Assembly (NCBI RefSeq): GCF_017308975.1 | Contig: NZ_JADWPD010000012.1 | Coordinates: 113,496 to 177,495, forward strand | Length of the DNA stretch: 64,000 nt | Source of the DNA: Amycolatopsis sp. MtRt-6 | Lineage (GTDB): Bacteria > Actinomycetota > Actinomycetes > Mycobacteriales > Pseudonocardiaceae | Direction: 5' to 3' | Notes under the pieces: generated by a model | What the model saw: only the letters and a program-made list of their open reading frames with translations | Told to the model about the DNA's origin: nothing | The model's database searches: none | In this document: piece after piece, positions 27,238 to 37,293 of the stretch | How positions within the stretch are numbered: position 1 is the first letter of the stretch | How the letters are laid out: every line of letters starts with the position of its first letter | Program-made: the position numbers and the translations under genes

Positions 27238-29049
27238 ATGAGGAGATCCAAAGCAGTCTCCGCGTTGTCGCTCGTCGCCGGCGCTTCGCTGTTGTTGAGC
27301 GCCTGCAGCGGTGGTGATTCGGGCTCGGGGAACACCGACCAGAACGGATCGTCGACCGACGTCAAGGCGATGGCTGTCGGCAAGGCCGAGACCGGTGACC
27401 TGTTCAAGCTCGCGGCCACGCAGCCGTACGACGGTACCGTCACGATCGGTATCGACGACGGGTACTCGGGGTACAACAACCAGACCCCGGACACCAACAG
27501 CTCGTACAACAACTACGTGTTGACCGCGGTGCTCTCCGGCACGTTGAAGCTCGACGGCAACAACAAGGTGCTGCTGAACAACGACGTCTTCGAGTCGTGG
27601 GACGTCACGCAGAAGGACCCGCAGCAGGTCACCTACAAGATCAAGCCGAACATCAAGTGGTCGGACGGCCAGGCCTACGACTGCAAGGACATGTACCTGG
27701 CGTGGCTGTCGCAGAGCGGCCTGGCCAAGGGCCCGGACGGCAAGAACCCGTTCAACTCGGCGTCGACCACCGGTTACTCGCTGATCAAGACGGCGACCTG
27801 CAAGGACCCGCTGACCTTCGTCACCGACTACAGCGAGCCCTACCTCGACTACAAGGGCCTGTTCAACGCGCCGGCGATCATGCCCGCGCACGTCCTCGAG
27901 GCCAAGACCGGCATCGCGGACATCACCAAGCTGGCCCCGACCGGCGACCCGGCCCAGATCAAGGCCGCCGGTGACTTCTGGTCGAACGAGTGGAAGGGCT
28001 TCAAGCCGGACATCATGCCGGCCTCGGGCCCGTACAAGATCACCGCGTTCGACGCCAACCAGAAGGCCGTCACCCTCGAGAAGAACCCGCAGTGGGCGGG
28101 CGGCAAGGGTGGCCCGGCGAAGATCATCGTCCGCGCCATGGAAGACACCAAGGCGATGGCGACCGCGCTGCAGAACGGTGAGATCGACGTCGCCGCGTCG
28201 ACCCAGCCGGACGCCACCGCGGCCCAGACGATGAAGGGCCTCGCGGCGCAGGGCGTGATCTACGGTTCGGCCCCGCAGCTGACCTACGAGCACCTCGACC
28301 TGAACTTCAAGCGCATGTTCGCCGACAAGGACCTGCGCAAGGCGTTCTTCGAGGCGGTCAACCGCAAGGAGATCACCGACAAGCTGCTCAAGGAGGTCCA
28401 GGCGGACGCGGAGCCGCTGAACAGCGTCGTCTTCTTCCAGGGTGAAGAGGGTTACACCGACCTGTACAGCAGCAAGGCGGGCCTGGGTGCCGACGCGGCG
28501 GCCAAGACGCTGACCGACGCCGGCTGGGTCAAGGGTGCCGACGGCATCTTCGCGAAGAACGGTGTGCGTGCCTCGTTCAAGATCACGCACAACCAGAACG
28601 CGCGCCGCAGCCAGACCGTCGAGATCATCATCTCGCAGGCCAAGGCGGCCGGCATCGAGGTCAAGGACGAGACCGACGCCAACTTCCTCAAGGGTGGCCG
28701 CGTCTCGACCGGTGACTACGACGTGGCGCTGTTCGGCTGGTCGGCCCAGCCGTTCAAGGCGGAGTCGAAGTCGATCTACGTCTGCCCGGACAACGGTGGT
28801 GAGCAGAACTACCAGGCGCTGTGCGACCCGAAGATCGACGAGGCCTACACCGCCGCGGTGAAGGCGACCGACGAGCAGGTCAAGCTCCAGAAGTACCAGG
28901 AGGCCGACAAGGCCATCGCCGACGACTACGCGACCCTGCCGCTGTTCCAGACGCCGAGCATGTGGGCGTTCAAGGGCATCGACCGCGTCTACATGCAGTC
29001 GTACGACGGTGTCCTGTGGAACGCCGGCGAGTGGGAGCCGAAGAAGTAG
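27238..29049 (+). CDS. Peptide/nickel-type ABC transporter substrate-binding lipoprotein
   Basis: A 603-residue SBP_bac_5 lipoprotein with lipobox LLSAC (cysteine at about 23). The mature protein shows the DppA/OppA-type pattern: TYKIKPNIKWSDGQAYDCKD, PYKITAFDANQKAVTLEKNP and a C-terminal YATLPLFQTPSMWAFKG. The ATG at 27238 follows CTAGGAGGG, a near-perfect ribosome binding site. Codon usage (AAG, GGT-rich) suggests high expression. It is followed by a strong hairpin and then dppB-dppC, the usual arrangement giving more binding protein than permease. Substrate presumably oligopeptides. Confidence 0.93.
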   Translation: MRRSKAVSALSLVAGASLLLSACSGGDSGSGNTDQNGSSTDVKAMAVGKAETGDLFKLAATQPYDGTVTIGIDDGYSGYNNQTPDTNSSYNNYVLTAVLSGTLKLDGNNKVLLNNDVFESWDVTQKDPQQVTYKIKPNIKWSDGQAYDCKDMYLAWLSQSGLAKGPDGKNPFNSASTTGYSLIKTATCKDPLTFVTDYSEPYLDYKGLFNAPAIMPAHVLEAKTGIADITKLAPTGDPAQIKAAGDFWSNEWKGFKPDIMPASGPYKITAFDANQKAVTLEKNPQWAGGKGGPAKIIVRAMEDTKAMATALQNGEIDVAASTQPDATAAQTMKGLAAQGVIYGSAPQLTYEHLDLNFKRMFADKDLRKAFFEAVNRKEITDKLLKEVQADAEPLNSVVFFQGEEGYTDLYSSKAGLGADAAAKTLTDAGWVKGADGIFAKNGVRASFKITHNQNARRSQTVEIIISQAKAAGIEVKDETDANFLKGGRVSTGDYDVALFGWSAQPFKAESKSIYVCPDNGGEQNYQALCDPKIDEAYTAAVKATDEQVKLQKYQEADKAIADDYATLPLFQTPSMWAFKGIDRVYMQSYDGVLWNAGEWEPKK

Positions 29050-29094
29050 GGCTCGCCCCGCCTCTTCCTTCCCCTCGCTCCAGATGACCTGGGA

Positions 29095-29131
29095 GGCACC
29101 GGGGTCCGGCCACAAGCCGGGCCCCGGTGCC
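29095..29131 (+). terminator. Intercistronic hairpin after the binding-protein gene
   Basis: GGCACCGGGGTCCGGC and GCCGGGCCCCGGTGCC form a 16-bp stem with one T-G pair and a five-base loop. It has no T-run, so it more likely attenuates or stabilises the 3' end of the abundant binding-protein message than ends transcription fully. Confidence 0.65.
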
Positions 29132-29146
29132 CACCGGAAGTAGCTG

Positions 29147-29174
29147 TTGACCGTAGGGTTACCGCCACTACGGT
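29147..29174 (+). promoter_or_regulatory. Candidate internal promoter with overlapping inverted repeat, upstream of dppB
   Basis: TTGACC (29147-29152) and TACGGT (29169-29174) are spaced 16 bp. A perfect 7-bp inverted repeat, ACCGTAG (29150) and CTACGGT (29168), overlaps both boxes and could be an operator. Confidence 0.4.
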
Positions 29175-29235
29175 AGACAACCGGGTAGCGGTCCAGCGCA
29201 CTTCTGACGACCAGGCCCGGATGAGGAGCAGTTCG

Positions 29236-30252
29236 TTGAACCTGGTGATCTACATCCTTCGCCGTCTGGCGATATCGATTCCCGTCCTGCTGGTCGGGAC
29301 TTTCTTGTGTTTCGTCATGGTCGCCGGCACCGGTGACCCGCTGGGCGAGCTGCGGCAGAACCCGACCATCAGCAAGGAAGCGCTGGCCGCCACGGCCGCC
29401 AAGCTCGGTCTCGACCAGGGCATCGTGCCCCGCTACTTCACGTGGCTGGGTGACTTCCTGACCGGGAACTGGGGCATCTCCATCGCGCAGGGCAACGCCC
29501 TCGCGCCGGTCGCCCCCAAGGTGATGGCCGCGTTCGGCGTCACCCTCAAGCTGGTCGTCGGCGCCGAGATCCTCGCGCTGATCATCGGCATCATCGTCGG
29601 CGTGCTGGCCGCGGTGAAGCAGTACTCGATCATCGACTACCTCGCGACCACCCTGGCGTTCCTGCTCTTCTCGATGCCGATCTTCTGCGTCGCGATCGTG
29701 CTGAAGCGCTACGCGATCGAGATCAACGGCTGGGTGCGCGACCTCGGCCTGTCCGACGTCCTCGGCAACCCGTGGCTGCGCACGACCAGCCCGGAGCAGC
29801 TGAAGACCGACGGCGTCGGCGACTTCATCACCAGCACGATCGGCGCGTACCTGCTGCCGACCCTGTCGATCATGGCGATCAGCTTCGCCGCGTACAGCCG
29901 CTTCCAGCGCGCCTCGATGCTCGAGGTGATGGGCTCGGACTACGTGCGCACCGCGCGCGCCAAGGGCCTCGGAAACGGCCGGGTCATCTTCCGGCACGCG
30001 TTCCGCAACGCCCTGATCCCGGTGTCGACGCTGTTCTCGGTCAACTTCGGCTCGGTGCTGGCCGGCGCGATCATCACCGAGACGGTGTTCAACTGGCACG
30101 GTATGGGCACATTGCTGGTCGAAGCCGTCACGAAGAACGACACTCAGGTGATGATGGGCTGGCTCGTGGTGATCGCCAGCAGTGTCATCGTCGCCAACCT
30201 GATCGCCGACCTGATGTACGGCATCCTGGACCCGAGGATTCGCGTTGGCTGA
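29236..30252 (+). CDS. dppB: Peptide ABC transporter permease DppB type
   Basis: A 338-residue inner-membrane permease of six helices with a large loop after helix 1. The EAA loop is YVRTARAKGLGNGRVIFRHA near 230-249. The start is called as TTG at 29236, because GAGGAG lies six bases upstream and it gives exactly the 338 residues of the paralogue at 31258, beginning (M)NLV; the ATG at 29221 lies inside the Shine-Dalgarno region. It forms the channel with DppC, powered by the fused ATPase at 32384. It overlaps dppC by eight bases. Confidence 0.92.
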   Translation: MNLVIYILRRLAISIPVLLVGTFLCFVMVAGTGDPLGELRQNPTISKEALAATAAKLGLDQGIVPRYFTWLGDFLTGNWGISIAQGNALAPVAPKVMAAFGVTLKLVVGAEILALIIGIIVGVLAAVKQYSIIDYLATTLAFLLFSMPIFCVAIVLKRYAIEINGWVRDLGLSDVLGNPWLRTTSPEQLKTDGVGDFITSTIGAYLLPTLSIMAISFAAYSRFQRASMLEVMGSDYVRTARAKGLGNGRVIFRHAFRNALIPVSTLFSVNFGSVLAGAIITETVFNWHGMGTLLVEAVTKNDTQVMMGWLVVIASSVIVANLIADLMYGILDPRIRVG

Positions 30253-31174
30253 CTTGAACTCCCTTCTCGCGAGCGAAACCGCTTCCGCCGAAGGCACGCT
30301 CCCCCCGGAGGCACTGCCCGAGCCGCGGAGCCAGGGCAAGCTGGTACTGCGGAAGTTCCTGCACCACAAGCTGGCGATGGCGTCGTCGGGCGTGCTCCTC
30401 CTGATCGTGCTGATCAGCATCGTGATGCCGATCTTCTGGAAGCACAACTACGAGGACAGCTCGTTCCCGTCGTTCGCCAAGCCCAGCGGCGACTTCCCGC
30501 TCGGCACGACGCAGGTCGGCAAGGACATGGTGTCGCAGGTGCTGCGCGGCACGCAGTACTCGCTGCTCATCGCGCTGACGGTGTCGATCCTGGCCACCGT
30601 GATCGGCGTCGTGTTCGGCGCGGTCGCCGGCTACCTGCGCGGGTTCTCCGACTCGGCGATCTCCCGGGTGACGGACCTGTTCCTGATCATCCCGCAGATC
30701 GCCGCGGCGGCCATCCTCGCCAAGGTGTTCGGCGGCGGTTCCTGGTACATCGTCGCGCTGGTGCTGGCGGCGTTCGGCTGGATGCAGATCGCCCGGATCA
30801 CCAGAGCCGAGGCGATGTCGCTGTCCCAACGCGAGTTCGTCGACGCGGCTCGCGCGTCCGGCGCCGGAACGTTCCGGATCATCTTCAAGCACCTGGTGCC
30901 GAACATGGTCGGCAGCATCACGGTCAACGCGACCCTCGCGGTCGCGCAGGCCGTGCTGGCGGAAGCCGCGCTGTCGTTCATCGGCCTCGGTGTCCAGCTG
31001 CCCGACACTTCGCTGGGCCGCGTCATCCTGGAGAACTACGCCCAGCTGCAGACGCGGCCGGCGCTGTTCTTCGGGCCGTTCATCGTGCTCGTGCTGATTT
31101 CACTGACGATCAACTTCATCGGTGACGGTCTTCGCGACGCCTTCGACCCGCGCCAGCGGAGAATGAAGGCCTGA
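30245..31174 (+). CDS. dppC: Peptide ABC transporter permease DppC type
   Basis: A 309-residue permease with an N-terminal cytoplasmic segment (about 35 residues), the DppC N-domain and the EAA motif REFVDAARASGAGTFRIIFK near 196-215. It has six predicted helices. It begins with TTG at 30245, inside the end of dppB. Together with DppB it makes the transmembrane pore of the oligopeptide importer. A strong terminator follows directly, separating it from the second dppB copy. Confidence 0.92.
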   Translation: MADLNSLLASETASAEGTLPPEALPEPRSQGKLVLRKFLHHKLAMASSGVLLLIVLISIVMPIFWKHNYEDSSFPSFAKPSGDFPLGTTQVGKDMVSQVLRGTQYSLLIALTVSILATVIGVVFGAVAGYLRGFSDSAISRVTDLFLIIPQIAAAAILAKVFGGGSWYIVALVLAAFGWMQIARITRAEAMSLSQREFVDAARASGAGTFRIIFKHLVPNMVGSITVNATLAVAQAVLAEAALSFIGLGVQLPDTSLGRVILENYAQLQTRPALFFGPFIVLVLISLTINFIGDGLRDAFDPRQRRMKA

Positions 31175-31182
31175 ACGCAAGA

Positions 31183-31223
31183 CGCGGGGGTGACCGGGTT
31201 CCGGTCACCCCCGCGCTCGTTTT
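31183..31223 (+). terminator. Intrinsic terminator after dppC
   Basis: CGCGGGGGTGACCGG (31183-31197) and its exact complement (31201-31215) form a 15-bp stem with a three-base loop, followed by TTTT at 31220-31223. It is one of the strongest hairpins in the window. Confidence 0.85.
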
Positions 31224-31257
31224 CGCGCAGGGTGATCGCCGAACCTGGGGGTTTCGG

Positions 31258-32274
31258 ATGAATCTCGTGCTCTACGTGCTCCGCCGGCTGGCCATCTCCA
31301 TCCCGGTCCTGCTGGTCGGCACGTTCCTGTGCTTCGTCATGGTGGCCAACACCGGCGACCCGCTGGGCGAGCTCCGCAGCAAGCCCGGGATCAGCGCCTC
31401 GGCCATCGCCGAGACCGAGCACAAGCTGGGTCTCGACCAGAGCGTCGTCGCCCGCTACTTCAGCTGGCTGGGGCACTTCCTGACCGGCGACTGGGGGATC
31501 TCGATCGCGCAGGGCAACGCGTTCACCCCGGTCCAGCCGAAGGTGATGGCCGCGTTCACGGTGACGCTGGAGCTGGTGCTGACGGCGTCGGTGCTGGCCC
31601 TGGTCTTCGGCGTGCTGGTGGGTGTCCTCGCCGCCGTCCGGCAGTACTCGATCTGGGACTACCTCGCGACGACGCTGGCGTTCCTGATGTTCTCGATGCC
31701 CATCTTCTGCGTGGCGATCGTCCTGAAGGGGTACGCGATCCGCGCCAACGTCTGGGTCCGCGACCTGGGCCTGTCCGACGTCCTCGGCGACCCGTGGCTG
31801 CGGACGACGAGCCCGGAGAGCCTCTCGGCGACCGGACTGGGTGACGCGCTCGCGAAGTACGTCGGCGCGTTCCTGCTGCCGACGCTGTCCATCATGGCGA
31901 TCACGTTCGCCGCGTACAGCCGGTTCCAGCGGGCGTCGATGCTGGAGGTCCTGGGCGCCGACTACGTGCGCACGGCGCGCGCCAAGGGCGTGTCGAACAG
32001 CCGTGTGATCTGGCGCCACGCGTTCCGCAACGCGCTGATCCCGGTGATGACGCTGTTTTCGGTCAACTTCGGCGCCACGGTGACGGGCGCGATCATCACC
32101 GAGACGGTGTTCAACTGGCACGGCATGGGCACGCTGCTGGTGGAGGCGGTCAACAAGAACGACCCGCAGGTGCTGATGGGCTGGCTGGTGGTGATCGCGG
32201 CGAGCGTGGTGATCGCGAACCTGGTCGCGGACCTGCTCTACGGCATCCTGGACCCCCGCATCCGCGTCGGCTGA
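31258..32274 (+). CDS. Second DppB-type permease (paralogue of 29236-30252)
   Basis: A 338-residue permease closely similar along its whole length to the upstream DppB; for example, both share RRLAISIPVLLVGTFLCFVM and VFNWHGMGTLLVEAV exactly. The differences lie mainly in helix 3 and the loop after SPE. It sits beyond a strong terminator, has its own weak ribosome binding site (GGGGG), and lacks a second dppC or binding protein. It may be a recent duplication giving an alternative pore subunit, or a copy on its way to loss; the reading frame is intact and all motifs are kept. Confidence 0.9.
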   Translation: MNLVLYVLRRLAISIPVLLVGTFLCFVMVANTGDPLGELRSKPGISASAIAETEHKLGLDQSVVARYFSWLGHFLTGDWGISIAQGNAFTPVQPKVMAAFTVTLELVLTASVLALVFGVLVGVLAAVRQYSIWDYLATTLAFLMFSMPIFCVAIVLKGYAIRANVWVRDLGLSDVLGDPWLRTTSPESLSATGLGDALAKYVGAFLLPTLSIMAITFAAYSRFQRASMLEVLGADYVRTARAKGVSNSRVIWRHAFRNALIPVMTLFSVNFGATVTGAIITETVFNWHGMGTLLVEAVNKNDPQVLMGWLVVIAASVVIANLVADLLYGILDPRIRVG

Positions 32275-32334
32275 TGCCCGCCTGATCACGCGTGATGCCC
32301 CTCCAGACACGCGTAAGACCCCTCCGAACACGCC
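32272..32334. repeat. Three 21-bp tandem repeats after the second dppB
   Basis: Three consecutive 21-bp units start at 32272, 32293 and 32314, each of the form TGATGCCC-GCC..-ATCACGCG with increasing divergence. The first TGA is the gene's own stop codon. The same unit occurs at 59619-59768. Confidence 0.8.
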
Positions 32335-32370
32335 GAAGGGCCCGCACCCAGGTGTGAGTGCGGGCCCTTC
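32335..32370. terminator. Hairpin between convergent dppB copy and dppDF
   Basis: GAAGGGCCCGCAC (32335-32347) pairs perfectly with 32358-32370 around a ten-base loop. It sits right after the 21-bp array and 14 bp from the stop of the convergent ATPase gene, so it can serve both directions. Confidence 0.75.
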
Positions 32371-32383
32371 AGCGGGTCAAACG

Positions 32384-34165
<1,782 letters not shown>

Positions 34166-34277
34166 CAGATGCCCTTCGTGGGGGTACAGACTGTCACGAC
34201 GCGGCGGTCGCGACTCGCGCGAGGATAACCGAGGGTGTCCCCGACGAACGTCGGAGCACGGGAATTACGCTCAACCC

Positions 34278-35120
34278 GTGATCTCCCCGGTATCCCGACG
34301 GCTGCTGTTCGTCCACGCCCATCCCGACGACGAAAGCATCACCACCGGCGCCTCGATCGCACGATACGCCGCCGAAGGCGCCGAGGTCACCGTGGTGACC
34401 TGCACGCTGGGTGAGGAGGGCGAGGTGATGGCCGGCCTGGGGGAGCTGGAGGGGCTGCGTGCCCACGCCGCCGACCAGCTGGGCGGCTACCGCGTCACCG
34501 AGCTGGCCGCCGCGTGCGCCGCACTGGGGGTGTCCCGCCACCGTTACCTGGGCGGGCTCGGCCGGTGGCGCGATTCGGGCATGGCGGGCACGCCGTCGGC
34601 GGCGCACCCGCGGGCGTTCACCGGCGGGTCCGCCGACGAGCAGGCCGCGCAGCTGGCGGAGGTCCTGGACGAGGTCCAGCCCCAGGTCGTCGTCACCTAC
34701 GACGCCTTCGGCGGCTACGGCCACCCCGACCACATCCGGGCCCACGACATCACGATGGCGGCGGCGCCGCGGGCCCGCTCGGTGCGGCGGGTCTTCCACA
34801 CGGTCGCGCCGCGGGACGCCGTGCGTGCCGGGTTGAGCGCGCTGCGTGCCGGCGACCCGGTGTTCCGGGTGCCGCCGGACGACGAGCTGCCCACGACGCC
34901 GGACGAAGAGATCACGACGGTGCTCGACGTCGCCGCGTACCTGCCCGCGAAGGTGGCCGCACTGCGCGCGCACGCGACACAGCTCACCGTGGTCGACGGC
35001 GACGTCCCGTACTTCGCGCTGACCAACGAGATCGCCCAGCCGATCCTCGCGCGGGATTGTTATGTGCTCGCCCACGGCCCGGCCGAAGGTGCCGGGGACG
35101 ACCTGTTCGGCGGGCTGTGA
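34278..35120 (+). CDS. mshB: Mycothiol deacetylase MshB
   Basis: A 280-residue zinc deacetylase that converts N-acetylglucosaminyl-inositol to glucosaminyl-inositol in mycothiol synthesis. The metal motif HPDDE is at 15-19 and the third ligand is in GHPDHIRAHD near 148. The GTG at 34278 gives VISPVSRRLLFVHAHPDDE; upstream codons in frame overlap the divergent gene and are rejected. Mycothiol is confined to Actinobacteria, which supports the taxonomic call. It overlaps the next membrane gene by GTGA, as seen beside mycobacterial mshB (Rv1170-Rv1171). Confidence 0.95.
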   Translation: MISPVSRRLLFVHAHPDDESITTGASIARYAAEGAEVTVVTCTLGEEGEVMAGLGELEGLRAHAADQLGGYRVTELAAACAALGVSRHRYLGGLGRWRDSGMAGTPSAAHPRAFTGGSADEQAAQLAEVLDEVQPQVVVTYDAFGGYGHPDHIRAHDITMAAAPRARSVRRVFHTVAPRDAVRAGLSALRAGDPVFRVPPDDELPTTPDEEITTVLDVAAYLPAKVAALRAHATQLTVVDGDVPYFALTNEIAQPILARDCYVLAHGPAEGAGDDLFGGL

Positions 35121-35509
35121 CGGTGCCGGAGCGGCTGACGCTCGACCAGGGGCTGCTGCTCGCGCTGCTCGTCGTCGACACGGTGCTGCTCGCGCTGCTG
35201 GAGATGTTCTTCCTGCCGCTGCGGATCGGGGTCGTCCCGGTGCCGGTGACGGTCCTCGTCGGCGCCGTCACCACGCCCTGGCTGGTGTGGACCACCGCGA
35301 AGCTGGTGCGGCCCGGGCTTTCGTGGGTACCCCTGGCGGTGTGGGTGCTCGTGGTGTTCGGGGTCGGCCTGCAGGGCCCGGGCGGTGACCGGCTGCTGAT
35401 CCAGGACTGGCGGGCGTTGCTGCTGCTGGGCGCGAGCGCGCTGCCGGCCGCGATGGTGCTCGGCGGCGGGCCGCGCCGCACGGTGGGAAGGAGACCGGGA
35501 CATGGGTGA
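35117..35509 (+). CDS. Small integral membrane protein following mshB
   Basis: A 130-residue protein with four hydrophobic segments (LLLALLVVDTVLLALLEMFF; VPVPVTVLVGAVTTPWLVW; WVPLAVWVLVVFGVGL; LLLLGASALPAAMVLGG). The GTG start overlaps the mshB stop by four bases, and its end overlaps the next gene by eight, so all three are one operon. It corresponds in place and topology to Rv1171 of M. tuberculosis. Function unknown. Confidence 0.82.
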   Translation: MTVPERLTLDQGLLLALLVVDTVLLALLEMFFLPLRIGVVPVPVTVLVGAVTTPWLVWTTAKLVRPGLSWVPLAVWVLVVFGVGLQGPGGDRLLIQDWRALLLLGASALPAAMVLGGGPRRTVGRRPGHG

Positions 35510-36278
35510 GGCGATCTCCGACCGGCAGGTCGTGGCGGTGCTGCGGCCGTTCGTGCGGGCGTGCGGGCCGATGCTCGACGCCCTGCGCGAGTCCGACCCG
35601 TTCGGCCTGCAGGCCCGGGCGGCGGACGACCTGGCCGAGGTCGAGTCCGGCCTGAAGGCGAAGCTGATCCACGGCGTCACGTCGGTGAAGGTGCCCGGCA
35701 CGGCGGCGTGGGCCCGGATGACGGGCTACGACCGGTCGAGCTGGTGGATGAACCGCGTGGGCCGCTTCACGGCGCTGCTGACGTCGATCCCGGGGCTGGG
35801 CGGCGCGCTGGCGGACCGCCTGCCGGTCCAGGACGCCCTCGGCGCGGCGTCCCAGGGCCTGCTGTTGTGCGCGATCGCGGGCGAGTACGGCGTGACGGAC
35901 GTCGGCACGCGGGTGCGGCTGATCGCGTGGGTGCTGTTCGAACGCGACATCGACCCGGACCTGGCGGCGGGCAAGCACGCGGAGCACGACGAAGCCGCGG
36001 AGGCGGACGAAGCGGCGAAGCTGACCGAGGAACTGACGGCGTCGGAGAAGAAGCACGGAAAGGCGACCGTGAAGGCCGCGGGCCGCACGCTGTGGCGGCT
36101 CGGGCGGGCGTTGCTGGGCATCACGGAGGAACTGGAGAAGCGGCCGCGGGGGAACCTGTTCCACCGGGCGGTCGGCCTGCTGCCGGTGGTCGGTGCGGCG
36201 GGGGACTACTTCGGGGAGCGGTCGGGGTTGCGGAAGGTGTGGAAGCGGGCGCACGTCTGGCTGACCGAGCACCGCTGA
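35502..36278 (+). CDS. Hypothetical protein of the mshB operon
   Basis: A 258-residue protein that I cannot assign to a named family. It has a hydrophobic middle (LTSIPGLGGALADRL, LLLCAIAGEYGV), a charged Glu/Lys/Ala-rich helical stretch (about 150-185) and a C-terminal AVGLLPVVGAAGDYFGERSGLRKV segment. This alternation of amphipathic helices with PGLGG/PVVGA turns suggests membrane association without clear spanning helices, somewhat like EcsC-type proteins. The ATG at 35502 is preceded by GGAAGGAG and overlaps the preceding gene. Confidence 0.7.
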   Translation: MGEAISDRQVVAVLRPFVRACGPMLDALRESDPFGLQARAADDLAEVESGLKAKLIHGVTSVKVPGTAAWARMTGYDRSSWWMNRVGRFTALLTSIPGLGGALADRLPVQDALGAASQGLLLCAIAGEYGVTDVGTRVRLIAWVLFERDIDPDLAAGKHAEHDEAAEADEAAKLTEELTASEKKHGKATVKAAGRTLWRLGRALLGITEELEKRPRGNLFHRAVGLLPVVGAAGDYFGERSGLRKVWKRAHVWLTEHR

Positions 36279-36306
36279 TCTTCCCGCGCGGTGCCCGGTC
36301 CAAACC

Positions 36307-37083
36307 TCAGTTCCAGAACTGGAAGACGCTGAAGCCGATCCGCGCGCCGTCGACGTACCCGCCGAACGCGTTGAAGATGGCGTAGGAACCGTCCCACAGC
36401 GCGGCGTTCGCCGGGCGGAAGAAGAAGAGGAGGGCGAACAGGGCGATCGGCGCCCACGGGCGGACCTGCGCGCCGATCTCACGCGCCCGCGGCGGCAGGT
36501 ACGGCTCGATCGCGCCCCAGCCGTCGAGGCCCGGGATCGGGAGGATGTTGAGCAGGAAAGTCACCACCTGCAGCAACGCCAGGTACGACATCGCGATCAC
36601 GAGCCCGCCCGCCATCGGCACCAGCGCCACCACCAGGCACAGCGCCGCGCCGACCGCGAGGTTGCTCAGCGGCCCGGCCAGCGACACCCACGACGACGTC
36701 CCGCGCGAACGCAGCGCGCCGCGGTTGATCCAGACCGCGCCACCCGGCAGCGGGATGCCGCCGATGATGAGGAAGATCAGCGGCAGGACGATCGACAGGA
36801 CGGGGTCGGTGTACTTCCGGACGTCCAGCGTCAGGTAACCCTTGTGGGCGACGCTGTAGTCACCGCCACGGTAGGCGACCATCGCGTGCCCGAACTCGTG
36901 CAGCGACAACGACGCCACCCAGCCGGCGGCGACGAAGATCACCACGCCGGCGATGAGCAGCGGGTCGCGGTCGCGGACGAAAACGGTGTTGATGTCACCG
37001 AACGCGGCCATGGCGCCACCGGCGACGGTGAGCGCGAGGATGCCGAGGAAGACCGGGCTGGGGCGCACTGCTGACTTCTGCAC
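36307..37083 (-). CDS. Site-2-protease family (M50) membrane metalloprotease
   Basis: A 258-residue protein with six predicted helices. The zinc site is HEFGH at 62-66 in a helix and the third ligand motif is NILPIPGLDGW near 192, as in the rhomboid-independent M50B 'Rip-like' group lacking a PDZ domain. Such proteases cut substrates in the membrane. Its 3' end faces the mshB operon; its 5' end faces whiB. No anti-sigma factor or other obvious substrate lies nearby. Confidence 0.9.
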   Translation of the reverse strand: MQKSAVRPSPVFLGILALTVAGGAMAAFGDINTVFVRDRDPLLIAGVVIFVAAGWVASLSLHEFGHAMVAYRGGDYSVAHKGYLTLDVRKYTDPVLSIVLPLIFLIIGGIPLPGGAVWINRGALRSRGTSSWVSLAGPLSNLAVGAALCLVVALVPMAGGLVIAMSYLALLQVVTFLLNILPIPGLDGWGAIEPYLPPRAREIGAQVRPWAPIALFALLFFFRPANAALWDGSYAIFNAFGGYVDGARIGFSVFQFWN

Positions 37084-37174
37084 GTGCTCCAGTCTTCCGT
37101 ATGCCCGGTGTGAAGTTACCGGCGTGTCCCCTTGCGCGATCGGGCCGGAACGTCCCCCGAACTCGCTACTCCGC

Positions 37175-37212
37175 TTGACCTGACCGCACTACACGGGTGT
37201 AATCACAGTGAT
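37175..37212 (+). promoter_or_regulatory. Consensus-like promoter of the whiB gene with a palindrome at the start site
   Basis: TTGACC (37175-37180), an ideal 17-bp spacer and TGTAAT (37198-37203) make the best promoter in the window. ATCAC-A-GTGAT (37202-37212) overlaps the -10 box and the expected start point, where a repressor would block initiation. Confidence 0.6.
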
Positions 37213-37293
37213 GTCATTCGCCGCCGAGAGGGGACGGCGAGTGTCGTTTCACCACCGCCAGCCTGGGGAGTGCTAGGGAGCGAGGAGGCGGAC

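Noticed and set aside
29221..29223. ATG as the start of dppB
   Set aside because: It lies within the sequence that forms the Shine-Dalgarno for the TTG at 29236, and the paralogue lacks these extra residues.
27067..30447. Very long open frame (1126 codons) on the minus strand across the peptide-transport genes
   Set aside because: It is antisense to three well-supported genes, is composed of Arg/Asp/Val-rich low-complexity sequence and has no domain. Such frames arise from high third-position GC.
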